Origin: Chondrus crispus
Taxonomy: Eukaryota > Rhodophyta > Florideophyceae > Gigartinales > Gigartinaceae
Direction: 5' to 3'
Assembly (NCBI RefSeq): GCF_000350225.1
Contig: NW_005178839.1
Coordinates: 61,395 to 125,394, forward strand
DNA: 64,000 nucleotides
The notes under the pieces are model-generated. The model searched no databases, was not told the DNA's origin, and saw nothing but the letters and a program-made list of their open reading frames with translations. Numbering within the stretch: the stretch's first letter is position 1; each line of letters starts with the position of its first letter. Shown here one piece after another: positions 54,714-64,000 of this stretch. The translations under genes were made by a program, and so were the position numbers.

Positions 54714-54949
54714 GAATGTGTGTGCATTTTATTGCAGATTTGAATTCGAGCTGTTGACCTTAAGAACATTTTTGAAGATGTGAGCGGAGAAGAAAGGGCT
54801 TGAGTTCTGCGGTGGTATTCGCGTTCCACCGACAAATCGGCATTTCTGCAAATGACGTTTAGTATATCTCGGCTTCAAGGAGGAAAGGATGTGATCAGGT
54901 GGTTTCTTGTGCCTAATGAGTGGGACGAGCCGGCAATTCAAGCCCCGAC

Positions 54950-56461
54950 TCAAAAACCCTGGTCATCAATCTGCCTTTCCTGATCAGGACATTTCCCAAA
55001 GTCTTGCACTAGGCTCTCTGCTACTTCTGTAGTGTTGTGGTTGACCTTGAACTCTTCTGCTGCGTTTTCTTCGAGTTCTGTCATCAACGCGCCCGTCTGT
55101 TGGTCCATATCGCAGGTTTCATCCTGCGAGTAGTTTGTATTCAGTACACACTCCCTCATTTCCTGGGCCAGGTCATCCACAACCTCGTTGATATGAACAT
55201 TCACTGGAGATCGGTGAACGTTCTTCAGGCGATTGCGAACTACACGATCCATATAGAGTGGATGTTTACACTTGTACCATCGACACCCCGCTTGCCCGCA
55301 ATTGTGACACGTCATCGCGGAACGGTGTGGGGAGTCTGAAGTGCTAGTGCCTCTCCAATTGTGTCGGTTCTGGGGGCTTCTTACGCTGCTTCGCCCAGCG
55401 CCGTGGCGGGGAATGATAGACGCTCTGCTCAGTGGTTCATTTCCGTATCGTCCTTGCCCTGCGAAGTTGACGTTTTTCCAGCGACTTGTGCGCAAGCGGT
55501 TGCTTCCCCCTGTGGACAATATTTTTGACGCTTCATCGTGACGGTTGGCCTGTTGTAGGGCATATTCAAGGCGTTCTATCAAGTTGTGGTATTTCAAATC
55601 ACTAGCGGACACATTTGATAAAACAGTCTTGGCCCAATCTCTGCCGACAACCGCGGCTTGTAAATGAAGCAACTTGGCGCGATCTGTCTTGTCCTCGGGG
55701 TGGGACATTGGCGTCAGCCTGTCAATTTCGTCTACAGTTCTCCTGAATGCCTTGCCCTCAGAAGATTCCTCCTCGTTTTCGAACTGGGAGATGTGTACTT
55801 CACTCAGACGATTGGAAATGTAGTTCTGTTTCGCTGCTGAAGCATATCGATCGTGAAAATATCTGATCACCTCTCCATAGTTTTGCACCTTACCTTCAAT
55901 CTCGTTAATAAAGAATTGTAAGGCGGCCCCATCGAGGAAGTAGTGAAGGTACTTAACCATTTCCTGGCCCGTGACACTGTTCTGCTCACACATAAACTGA
56001 TATCGACTTAGCTTCGTAAGCCAGTCCTCATCACCTTTTCCATGGAAACGCTGTTTCTCATTCGAATATGCTGTACTCATGCCCTTTGCAGCACTGCCTG
56101 CGTTGGAATGTGAGGTGACATTCTGAAAGCGTGTTCTCCCACGTTCCACTACAGTATTCGAGTCTTGAATCTGGGAAGGAATTGCTGGTTGATAAGTCAC
56201 TACATTTGGATCAACAACAGCAGAGTGGGAATGCGGAAATTCTCCACGCTTAATCGCCTTAAATTGTGCAATCGAAGCATTTCTCTCCTCTTCATATTCA
56301 GACATATGCCAAATACTGCAAATGAGGCGACTGACAATGAGTCTTCCAGACTCACTCGTCTCAGGGGTCTCCACTCCATTCACATTAAGGAAAATACGAA
56401 TCTTTTTATAGATTTCGTAATTAACTGCAATATTCGGATGAACAAGTTCTCTTGGTTCCAT
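54950..56461 (-). CDS. Copia gag-like capsid protein
   Basis: The 503-codon frame precedes pol in the element. It has a helical capsid-like middle (DEDWLTKLSRYQFMCEQNSV) and a single zinc knuckle near residue 385 (CHNCGQAGCRWYKCKHP). An acidic C-terminal tail follows. A short frame upstream (56474-56689) may be leader sequence. Confidence 0.88.
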   Translation of the reverse strand: MEPRELVHPNIAVNYEIYKKIRIFLNVNGVETPETSESGRLIVSRLICSIWHMSEYEEERNASIAQFKAIKRGEFPHSHSAVVDPNVVTYQPAIPSQIQDSNTVVERGRTRFQNVTSHSNAGSAAKGMSTAYSNEKQRFHGKGDEDWLTKLSRYQFMCEQNSVTGQEMVKYLHYFLDGAALQFFINEIEGKVQNYGEVIRYFHDRYASAAKQNYISNRLSEVHISQFENEEESSEGKAFRRTVDEIDRLTPMSHPEDKTDRAKLLHLQAAVVGRDWAKTVLSNVSASDLKYHNLIERLEYALQQANRHDEASKILSTGGSNRLRTSRWKNVNFAGQGRYGNEPLSRASIIPRHGAGRSSVRSPQNRHNWRGTSTSDSPHRSAMTCHNCGQAGCRWYKCKHPLYMDRVVRNRLKNVHRSPVNVHINEVVDDLAQEMRECVLNTNYSQDETCDMDQQTGALMTELEENAAEEFKVNHNTTEVAESLVQDFGKCPDQERQIDDQGF

Positions 56462-56772
56462 GTCTTCCCTAATTTAGGTAAGTAAGTTGTGGCCTTGTGG
56501 AACAGGCGTTTGGGTAGAATACCCTACGAAAAGGTTGTACAGATCTTCTTGTTGCGCATTGCTCAACAAAATATCTCCAAATGGAGTTTGATTCGGCGCT
56601 CGCGAGCTGGGGGTTGGAACCCCTTCTGCAGAAGCCATCGATCGTGAGCCTTCTCGTGGCTGCGCCGTCAATCTCTGCTTGGGTGGCATATTCTATATGT
56701 ACTATGTAGCTCGGTTCGGCGTTTTCTTGACTCCTTCAGCTCTTAATGATGAAGTTCTCTTTAATTCCGGAA

Positions 56773-57224
56773 TGTCGGAAAACTCCTCTGAGCTTCCTTG
56801 TGATGCTGACTCTGACAGTAGGCGCTCGGGAGCCTACGCCGTCCCTTGAATAGAAACGCGAGTCGGTGAGAACGAAAAGCGCGGACGCTCGCACAGGAGA
56901 GCTCCGCCAAGGTTAGCAATAAAATGCACTTGTTTACTGATTCGTTCTTGACTCAATCCGTCTAGGAGGTAGAGGACTCAATATCTATATACCGAAACAT
57001 AGCCGTGAACCTTGCTGATAATGTTTCACTAACGGTCAACGAACCGGTCGCGACCTTTGGTACGGTTGCACTCATGTGACCGACGGAATTAATCGAGGCC
57101 AACAGTCGGCAGCACTGTAAACTACGAAGGTAAGTGTACAGAAGACACCAGTCATACACGTGTAAGGATTCTGTAATGCAACATATGAATGCTGCACACC
57201 GCGAGTGTTCCTTTACAATTGACA
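56773..57224 (-). repeat. 5' LTR of the copia element
   Basis: This is the upstream LTR in the element's orientation, 452 bp, flanked on its outer side by the GAAGT target duplication at 57225-57229. Confidence 0.95.
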
Positions 57225-57414
57225 GAAGTTCACTGCGTAAGCTGACAAAAAAACTTGGCGTGCCATGGACACTGTGCGCTGTAGATAGTACACAGGAGAG
57301 ATATAATTGTGAGGAGAAGGGATGCTGCATAGGCGCCGGCCAATGGGGTGGCGTGGGCGGCCTTGGCGATGACGGCGGGGCGCGTGCGGATGGACAACCG
57401 AGTGCCCGGCCCTG

Positions 57415-57741
57415 GTGAAAATTCACATAGTAGAACTAGTTTGTGAAGTTTCACGAAACACCATCCTTTTGTGAACATTCACATAGTAGAATTGGTTTGT
57501 GAAGTTTCACATAACTCCACGATTTTGTGAACATTCACATAGTAGAATTGGTTTTTGAAGTTTCACAAAAACACCGTGCTTTTGTGAACATTGACATAGT
57601 AGAATCGGTTTCTGAAGTTTCACAAAACACCATGCTTTTGTGAACATTCACATGGAAGGATTGTTTTGTGAAGATTTACAAAACACCATGCTTTCGTGAG
57701 CATTGACATAGAAGAATTGGTTTGTGAAGTTTCACAAAACG
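57415..57741. repeat. 56-bp minisatellite, six copies
   Basis: Units begin at 57415, 57471, 57527, 57584, 57640 and 57696; the last is incomplete. Each holds two near-palindromes, GTGAACATTCAC and TGTGAAGTTTCACA, separated by ATAGTAGAATTGGTT and followed by AAACACCATGC. Copies differ by about 5-15%. Confidence 0.93.
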
Positions 57742-58321
57742 CGTTTCATAGTCTGGATCTGGCCGCCGTCCTTGATGATATCAAGATATCCAACCGCCGA
57801 CTGATACATCTTTCTGCGAGCAAACAAGGTCGGAGGGTTCATTTTCGAAGATAACCCACTATTACTGATGAATCCCTTAAAGAAAAGATGTAGCTATTAC
57901 TGATGGGCTTGCTCTCTCCGTGTACAACGATAGCGTTGGTCCACTGCGATGCTCACACTGTCAAACGACGATGGAGTGTTGGGGAGACCATGCGTCACAT
58001 TGATGCCCTTCAACCGCATCAGCAGTAGTTTACGATGGCCGTGAGCATCAACTTTATGTGTGGGTGACAGACTTCCAACCGTGAGCATCCTGCCATTACA
58101 ACTACGCGAAGTTCGCAGCCATCCCAGAAACAGTGTCATACGTCGATAGGTTATATACCCATGATGGCCTAAAGATCGTTTGATATACTACAGTGCCTTG
58201 ATTCAATGTCTGTATCGATATTTTCTCAGTACTTTGCTGCCAGAAGAGCCGATAAATATCCAACAGTCATTCCTATAGTCACCAGACTCGTGACCGCTCC
58301 ATTGTATTCTTGTGCAAAGCT
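57742..58321. other. Non-coding stretch at the 3' side of the Helitron
   Basis: About 580 bases without a supported gene. A CTAG-type 3' end and hairpin expected for a Helitron were looked for but not fixed. A frame at 57897-58139 is not convincing. Confidence 0.4.
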
Positions 58322-59865
58322 CTAGGCCTTGCCTCTTCTTTTAATAGTTCCTGTGTTGGTACGAAGAGTTTTATCTCTTCGCTGTTGATGGGTTCTATCA
58401 GAAAAAGCGCGATTTAGTTTCCGAACGCGCGATAGAACCACATACAGTGCAGCAGATGATGGTCGTCCTCGGCAACCCTTCACAAAAGCCACCACCCCTG
58501 AAGCCGTGACCCCCTGAACCTTATAAGTCGTCGATACAAAAACAGGAACGAATGGGATCTGGGTCATCGTCAAACTTGTGCCACAGCCAAGTCGCTGCCT
58601 TCGCCGTAACTTCAAGGTCGCTGTTTCCAATGTTTGTGCGGTGATGGGCACAATATTCATGGGAAATGATTTTGGAACAGTCCGAAAACGATTCATTACA
58701 GTTCTGTGGAAGATTTCGGAGCGAATGTATGCGACAATGGGCAAGTCGCTCGCCACGAGGCAAATGACTCCGAAAAATGTTGCCGGATCGAAAGTAGTGT
58801 TAGACGGAAAGTTGACGCCGCAGAGTTCTCCGTCTGTACCATTAGCTATTCCGATTTCCACGGCAATATTCTGCGTAATTCTGACTGGCATGCCTACTAA
58901 GAGTGGCAGAAGTACGGGTAGGTTGTTTGTCTCCGTTTCATCCGTCCGCAACAAAATGTCAAGGTCTTTATCCGACGCCTCCCATGTCCCCGCGTCGTGA
59001 CTCTTGCCACACAAACAATTTGCGTCACTCCATTTAATTCACGGCACTTCCCTATAGCCTTCCATTCCAGCGCCTGGAGGAGTTCATTGGTCCGCACAAC
59101 AAACGGAACCTGTCCGGAGCAACAATTCTGCAGTTAGTTTTGTAGTTTGCAACTGACAACTCTTAAGGTCAGTAGTTTGAGGTCTCCCTATTTCGTCCTG
59201 CACTGTCGCCCCTGCCCAAGGATGTCGCCATACTCAACGTCTTGCTTGTGTCGCATGCTTTCTTCCAATGTGATTGCAACGTCAAGCTCCTGCCATAACT
59301 GGTACCCCAATGCGTCAAGGGTTGAATTTTGTCGCATATGCGTATCCGGTCTCACAAACAAAGGCTCGTTTGCAACTGGAGGGATTTGGAAGAAGTCTCC
59401 GCAAAACAACACAGTGACATCTCCAAATCTTCCATCCTCTTCCTTAACTTGCCGTAAAAACATATCTATTGAGGCTAGCGTTCGACGGCTGACCATGGAT
59501 ACCTCATCCAAGATCAATAACAATGTCTCCGAGTGCTCTTCGAGCAGCCTAGGGGCTACTTTTCTTTTCGTATCAATAGTGGATCCAGGTCGTAATCCAA
59601 GCATCGAGTGCACGGTCTGTCCACGCACAAGGGAGGCTGCAATACCCGTCGGTGTGCAAGTGCGAATATCCCTTGGCCTACACCATGCCTTTGCGAGGTA
59701 CTGCAAGGCCTCTATGACACGTGTTTTGCCTGTTCCTCCCTCGCCGCCGAGGCACATGGTCGAGAATTTACGTATTGCCCTTCCCGAACCCGAACATTTA
59801 TATCCGTCAGCCATCTTGGGCAGCAGTTCTTCTGCCACAAGTATGAAAGCTTTCCGTTGCAACAC
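58322..59865 (-). pseudogene. Helitron PIF1-type helicase domain, frame-broken
   Basis: The upstream piece (59865-59188) has Walker A (LGGEGGTGKTRVIEAL, residues ~38-53), Walker B (LLLILDEVSMVSRR), and the PIF1 motif FCGDFFQIPPV. The downstream piece (59014-58322) in another frame holds the later helicase motifs: PVLLPLLVGMPVRITQN, NGTDGELCGVNF, and TTYKVQGVTA with ALYVVLSRVR. A short bridging frame (59097-58980; TNELLQALEWKAIGKCRELN) joins them. There are thus at least two frame breaks. 5'-3' DNA unwinding would be its role in an intact element. Confidence 0.88.
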
Positions 59866-60095
59866 AATTAGCGTGAACTTGTCTGCTACCAGACCGGGAG
59901 CTGGAAAATGCTCTCACTCATTCCGAGGAAGTTCAAAATATGTCGCATCACCACCACTCTTTGACATAGTGTCTTTCAAGAACATGATGACGGTTTCTTC
60001 ATCTTGTCTGTGATTCTTCAGACAACGCCGCCCAAGTTTTGGAGCAATAGTGCATTCTCCACGCCCCTGCTGGCGCATCACTTTTATGTCATTCT

Positions 60096-62656
60096 TTATG
60101 TCGTTTCTTGAAACTTCGCACATATCGATCTTCTTTTCCCCTGGCATGGCTTTGTCGATATGACTCGTCTTACATCCAGGCCAATACAAACAAAACCNNN
60201 NNNNNNNNNNNNNNNNNNNNNNNNNNNNNNNNNNNNNNNNNNNNNNNNNNNNNNNNNNNNNNNNNNNNNNNNNNNNNNNNNNNNNNNNNNNNNNNNNTGG
60301 ATATACTGTCTATTTCTCTGGGGCGGGGGAGAGGACAAGTATCCATCAACCCCCTTCAAGGCTACATGCCGAATATCAATACCGGCGGAACCCGTATTCG
60401 TAGGGTCTTCGTCTTCTGAGGCACATTCTTGGAAGTCGTCATCTACATGGGGACGTTTGCTCGACAACACGTCAAATTCCACGTACTCTCGATGAGCAGT
60501 TTTGTTTGATTCACGTTCCTGAGCTGCCGTTTTCTTCGAGTCGTAGTACTCTTGCATATTTCGCAAAAACTCTTCACTACTCTGGCTAATCACACCAGAT
60601 GCCTCGAAGTTCAAGAAAGCGTCCCAGAAACTCTCTCCTTCTTGTGTCACTTTTTTCTGGATGTGGAACGGAACACATAATAGTAGGGCCATCAGCCCGA
60701 ACTTCTCCTTATCAACTTCCGCATCTAGCTCTTCCCTATCTGGTAATCGCGGGCCGATGATATCAGGGATAACTATTGTACTCCTCTCTCTCAACCCATG
60801 ACTCTCGCGCAACGAGTGCCCGTCAACAAAGAGCATGAGTTATGTCCAGTAAGATTTTTCCCTGCAAGAGCTGTTTTTGTTAATGGGCGCCGAACATACT
60901 TTGACACATACTCTACCAATGTCAGATTGAGTAGTTCTTTCGGCCTATACGAGTAATCCACGTGTTGAAAAGCTCGTACAATCCGTCCATCGCTTCTGGG
61001 CAGTACTTCCGCCTCGTGCTCCTCGTCTCTGGTAATCTCCATGCTCTGTGTTAGGAGCAGAGCTGCAAAGTCGTGTGAAGAGTACAGGGCGCTCTTCCGC
61101 CTGAGGTAGAGCGCACAAATAGGAGCACCTATCTGCTGCTTTCCTGATAATGAAATTGCCATGGAGTTCACGCGGGAGCACCCGGCTGCAACGTTGGATA
61201 TTGGTAGTCCGGCAGGCATCTTCTCGTTCTCCGCTTTGCCCCGCCTTTCGAAAAATTCTATTAGAACCCTTTACGCCTGACCATCCTCCACCGGAATTTT
61301 AGTAACATATTTCATTACGTAGTACATGGCATCTGTGGTACCACCTACCAGGAATCGGATATCGTGGTTCGTGGCGAAGAGCAGGCTTATCACATCGTTA
61401 AAACTGTTTATGTATTCATTGTGGTGCTTTCGTCCCACAACAAGACAGGAGTTGGATTCCAGGTGTGTTTTCAAGCCCCCTTTTCTCGGAAACGAGATCC
61501 GAAAATCACCCTTCTTCGATGCAATGCTAGCCTTGAAACATGAATCGAGGTGTCTATGATTGTGTTGTTGTGTTAAAAGCACTGCCTGACACAATCTCAA
61601 GCGGTGTTGTCTTCCAACGACACTGTTGTTCGTTTCTCCAGCCGGGGGCCATATGTGGGTGTTGGGTTTAAGAAAATGTGCTTCAGCGAGCAAGTCTGAT
61701 CCCCTATGTGTCTCTGCGAGTGGAATTCTTCGGTCCACTGATCCTACGTGCCCGTCCAGAGAAGGGTATAGCTGCTTCACTTCTGATCGTAGCACCTCTG
61801 AAGCCCCAAACGTTGCGAGGAATTTGAAGCAAGATGATGTTGCCACTGGCTTTGCCTTCCCCGGGCTTTGAGTTTTGTGTGCAGTTGCATCCACAACCTC
61901 CATCGGCTGCAGACTCCCTTTCGTGCCACATGAAGGACATCGTGGTGCGTCGCTCTCCTTCGGACTACGAGGAACTGTGCTATAACGACACTGTCCACAA
62001 GCTGACACATCCGTTCTTTGAAATGATCACCATTCACCACATCTCCGCATTCAGAGCGATCCGTTTACGGTTCTTGGCAGTCCAGCAATGAACAATATGG
62101 CATGCATGTGCAGTGTTCCGGACTTCTGTGCCTCTAAAACGTCTATGAATGCCCTAACATATCCAAAAAGACCACCACCGGCATAAGGCAATCCAGTTCG
62201 TCTGTTGAAGCCAACTATGTCCTCAACGAGAGCCTCGCAAACCAATTCAAAGTACTCACATCATGCCATTGGATCCCTCCATGCAATTATCAGTCGCTGT
62301 GCCCGGTTTGGAAGTTGGTTGTCTTCTAACATTCTTATGGTCTCACTGCTCACATTACCAGCGAGCAGTGCAACAGTCATAGTAGCAATATCGCTTGGAG
62401 TGATTGTCACAAACAGTGCACCCGTCTTGAACAAGCAATCCATGGAGAAAGCTTTTCTTCTATACGTCATGCTCTCTTCGATACTTCCCCACATCCGTCC
62501 CTGTGACACGGCAACGTTCCGCAGCAGCAGTTCTGACTTCGAGCGGTTCCTTTTTGTTGTAGAACGTGCCGCGCTCGACCGGCTTCGGGTAGCGAGAGCT
62601 GCGACACGTCGTACTGTAGTTTGAAGCGTGCGAGACGCGACGAGTGCCGTGCACAC
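60096..62656 (-). pseudogene. Helitron Rep (HUH nuclease) and linker, frame-broken
   Basis: The first piece (62656-62261) ends in AFSMDCLFKTGALFVTITPS, the family's N-terminal domain. After a TGA at 62262-62264 the same frame continues to 62051 with YVRAFIDVLEAQ and GTLHMHAILF, the HUH metal site. A shift follows, and 62008-61271 carries a zinc-ribbon (CPSCGTKGSLQPMEVVDATA) and the catalytic-tyrosine block MYYVMKYVTK. A further piece (61219-60791) has YVSKYVRRPLTK. The linker to the helicase (60836-60096) is interrupted by the N gap. The HUH domain nicks single-stranded DNA to start rolling-circle transposition. Confidence 0.85.
60198..60297. other. Assembly gap of 100 N
   Basis: A run of exactly 100 N, a gap of unknown size inside the Helitron linker. 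Confidence 0.99.
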
Positions 62657-63820
62657 GTGTAGTAAGAACTACAAAACAAGAGAGAATGGAGTTCGGTCGC
62701 TGGTTGGTAGAGGTTTGGTAGAGCGGTGTGGGTTCGACACAACGATGCCACGAAAAGCAGATCGACGTCCTCGACGTGGTAACTCGACGCCGTGCGGAGG
62801 CGATGTCGTCACGGAGGACGAATCCGGGCGCTATGCGGAGCGCTCGTCGTGCGTTACCCCTGCGGTGGGTACTTCTCATTGTACTCGATGTACTGAAGGA
62901 AAGGCAAATCGTAGTCAGCCAGAAGACTTAGGCACAAAACCAAGGGACAAAGGGGTCGGCCCTCGAGATGATGCCACTGCGTTGATCGATGATCCCCTCG
63001 AGTCCTTCCCCTTCCCTACTTTATTATATCTATTACAGTAGTCCCCGTTCTTACAGTGCCAGACTGTAACGGTACGACTACACGTCGGGCAGTAACGGTC
63101 CTGCACTTGGGCGCCAGCGAGGTACGCCGGTATCATTCATTAGACGGTATGATTCGAGTACAGTACGTACACGGACGCGAATTGCGCTGCCCAACTTACC
63201 GGGCGACAAGGTAATTACCTTTCGAATTAGGAATTAACCAATGCGGTCCTTGTCATACACCATCGGGTGTTCGAGTACAGTATGTACACTTAGTGTACTA
63301 GTCTAGTGGACACTTGGCGATATACCACATGGCCCCCTCCTCGCCTTGAGCGCCCCGCTCAAATTTTGCAAAAATTATTTTCCGAAAAATTACGCACGGC
63401 GCGTGCGCTACGGACTCGTGTGACCCACTTGAAAATTTGAGCAAAAATAGGCAGGACAAATCAGCTGCGGACACGTGCGTCCTCGTTTGGCCACGGATTT
63501 TGCCAAGCGTGCATCTCGCCGTCGGAGTTCGAATATGTTGACAGCGCAGCAGCTGGTGCGACCGCGCGCAGCGAAGGGGTAGACGATCGGTCCGTCTCGT
63601 TTCAGTTTGTCGTTCAGCGACTCGTTCTCCATTTCTCAGTGCGATTCGATCACACTCTGTTGTTCTTCTGCCTAAGGTATGCCGTGCGAGCTTCCTTTCG
63701 TTTTCCGTGCCGCGGGCGGCACCGGTTGCTCCGCGCAGTCGTTCTGACTTAACAGATCGTGTTTCTCGGCGTTCGTTTTAGTGACGCAGACGTTTCCCGC
63801 GCGAATCCGTCTCGCTTGCG
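62657..63820. other. Stretch between the Helitron and the right-edge frame
   Basis: A plus-strand frame with an ATG at 62744 (MPRKADRRPRRGNSTP) runs to 63041 but shows no family. Two GTACAGTA-type motifs (about 63158 and 63275) lie here, like those in the 27-34 kb field. GTTCTTACAGTGCCA near 63048 recurs as GTCCTTACAGTGCCA near 63981. It may be the leader of the element that runs off the edge. Confidence 0.4.
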
Positions 63821-64000
63821 ATGTCTCCGAACGACAACGCTGTTCGAAAGCTCGCGCCATCGCTTGCGGACAGGCCGTCTGTTCCTGTTTCGAGTGCCCC
63901 GCCAACCCTTGGGTTCGCGTCGGTAGGATCGCCTGCCGTCGTCACCACCGAGGTTCCTTCCGTCTCGTCGGGACTCCCCGTCCTTACAGTGCCATCAGGG
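63821..64000 (+). CDS. Open frame running off the right edge, unrecognised
   Basis: Sixty codons from an ATG (MSPNDNAVRKLAPSLADRPS) stay open to the window's end. Composition is Pro/Ser/Val-rich and probably disordered. The position after transposons and the repeated leader motif suggest the start of another mobile element's first gene, but a host gene cannot be excluded. Confidence 0.4.
   Translation, partial: MSPNDNAVRKLAPSLADRPSVPVSSAPPTLGFASVGSPAVVTTEVPSVSSGLPVLTVPSG

Larger units (their letters stand above)
51261..57224 (-). mobile_element. Ty1/copia LTR retrotransposon, young, looks whole
   Basis: Two 452-bp LTRs that begin TG and end CA bound the element (51261-51712 and 56773-57224) and differ at about five positions (~99% identical), so insertion is recent. 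A 5-bp target duplication GAAGT flanks it (51256-51260 and 57225-57229). It lies on the minus strand with a gag-like and a pol-like reading frame. Pol order is protease, integrase, reverse transcriptase, RNase H, which defines the Ty1/copia family. No obvious breaks are seen in the two main frames. The site it entered lies just outside the right end of the Mutator-like element. Confidence 0.95.
58322..62656 (-). mobile_element. Decayed Helitron (rolling-circle transposon)
   Basis: In minus-strand order it contains a Helitron-like N-terminal domain, a HUH-type replication initiator, a linker region, and a PIF1-type helicase. Together these form the single RepHel protein of Helitrons. The reading frame is broken at several points and a 100-N gap lies inside the linker. 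The limits given are of coding matches; the 5'-TC and 3'-CTRR ends were not found. One break is a TGA that a single C-to-T change from CGA would explain. Confidence 0.88.

Noticed and set aside
62720-62745. GGGTTCGAC motif suggesting a tRNA B box
   Set aside because: No matching A box, acceptor stem or anticodon arm could be drawn; no tRNA gene was found anywhere in the window.

Overview
The window is eukaryotic nuclear DNA. It has no operons or ribosome-binding-site logic, and it carries eukaryotic core genes (TBP, eL24, uS7, tRNA-splicing endonuclease Sen2, condensin II CAP-H2, Rgp1, Piezo) with GT-AG introns. Host genes are compact and mostly single-exon, closely packed, and followed abruptly by tens of kilobases of transposons. 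Together with a plastid-type RsmG fragment and a P-class PPR protein, this style suggests a photosynthetic eukaryote, most likely a florideophyte red alga such as Chondrus. The organism assignment is inference. Two 100-base N runs (45940-46039, 60198-60297) are assembly gaps.

Region 1, 1-29.4 kb, is a gene island. In order it holds: partial Sen2 (+), a 2,946-residue single-exon Piezo channel (-), an unrecognised 237-residue protein (+), ribosomal protein eL24 with an 11-nt first coding exon (-), TBP (+), condensin II CAP-H2 (-), a small charged protein (+), a seven-exon coiled-coil protein that I reassembled to 799 residues (-), ribosomal protein uS7 (-), a PPR protein (+), Rgp1 (-) and a four-finger C2H2 protein (-).

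Region 2, 29.4-41.3 kb, is gene-poor. About 27-34.3 kb is littered with GTAC-based palindromes and short tandem repeats. It is followed by a 394-bp MITE with TTA target duplications, a 1,244-bp TIR element with TCA target duplications, a diverged pair of ~400-bp repeats and a fold-back palindrome.

Region 3, 41.4-64 kb, is a transposon cluster. It holds a decayed Harbinger-type element (Myb-like gene plus transposase), a mosaic of host-gene pieces (RsmG, ferlin-like, Sel1 repeats), a Mutator-like element that also carries a J-domain-like gene, a young Ty1/copia element with 452-bp LTRs and a 5-bp target duplication, a 56-bp minisatellite, and a decayed Helitron. An open reading frame runs off the right edge.

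The host genes serve unrelated cell functions (transcription, translation, tRNA splicing, chromosome condensation, Golgi traffic, mechanosensing). No pathway cluster is evident. The most unusual items are the Mutator element with its J-domain-like cargo, the GTAC-palindrome field, the gene-fragment mosaic, and the eL24 start microexon.
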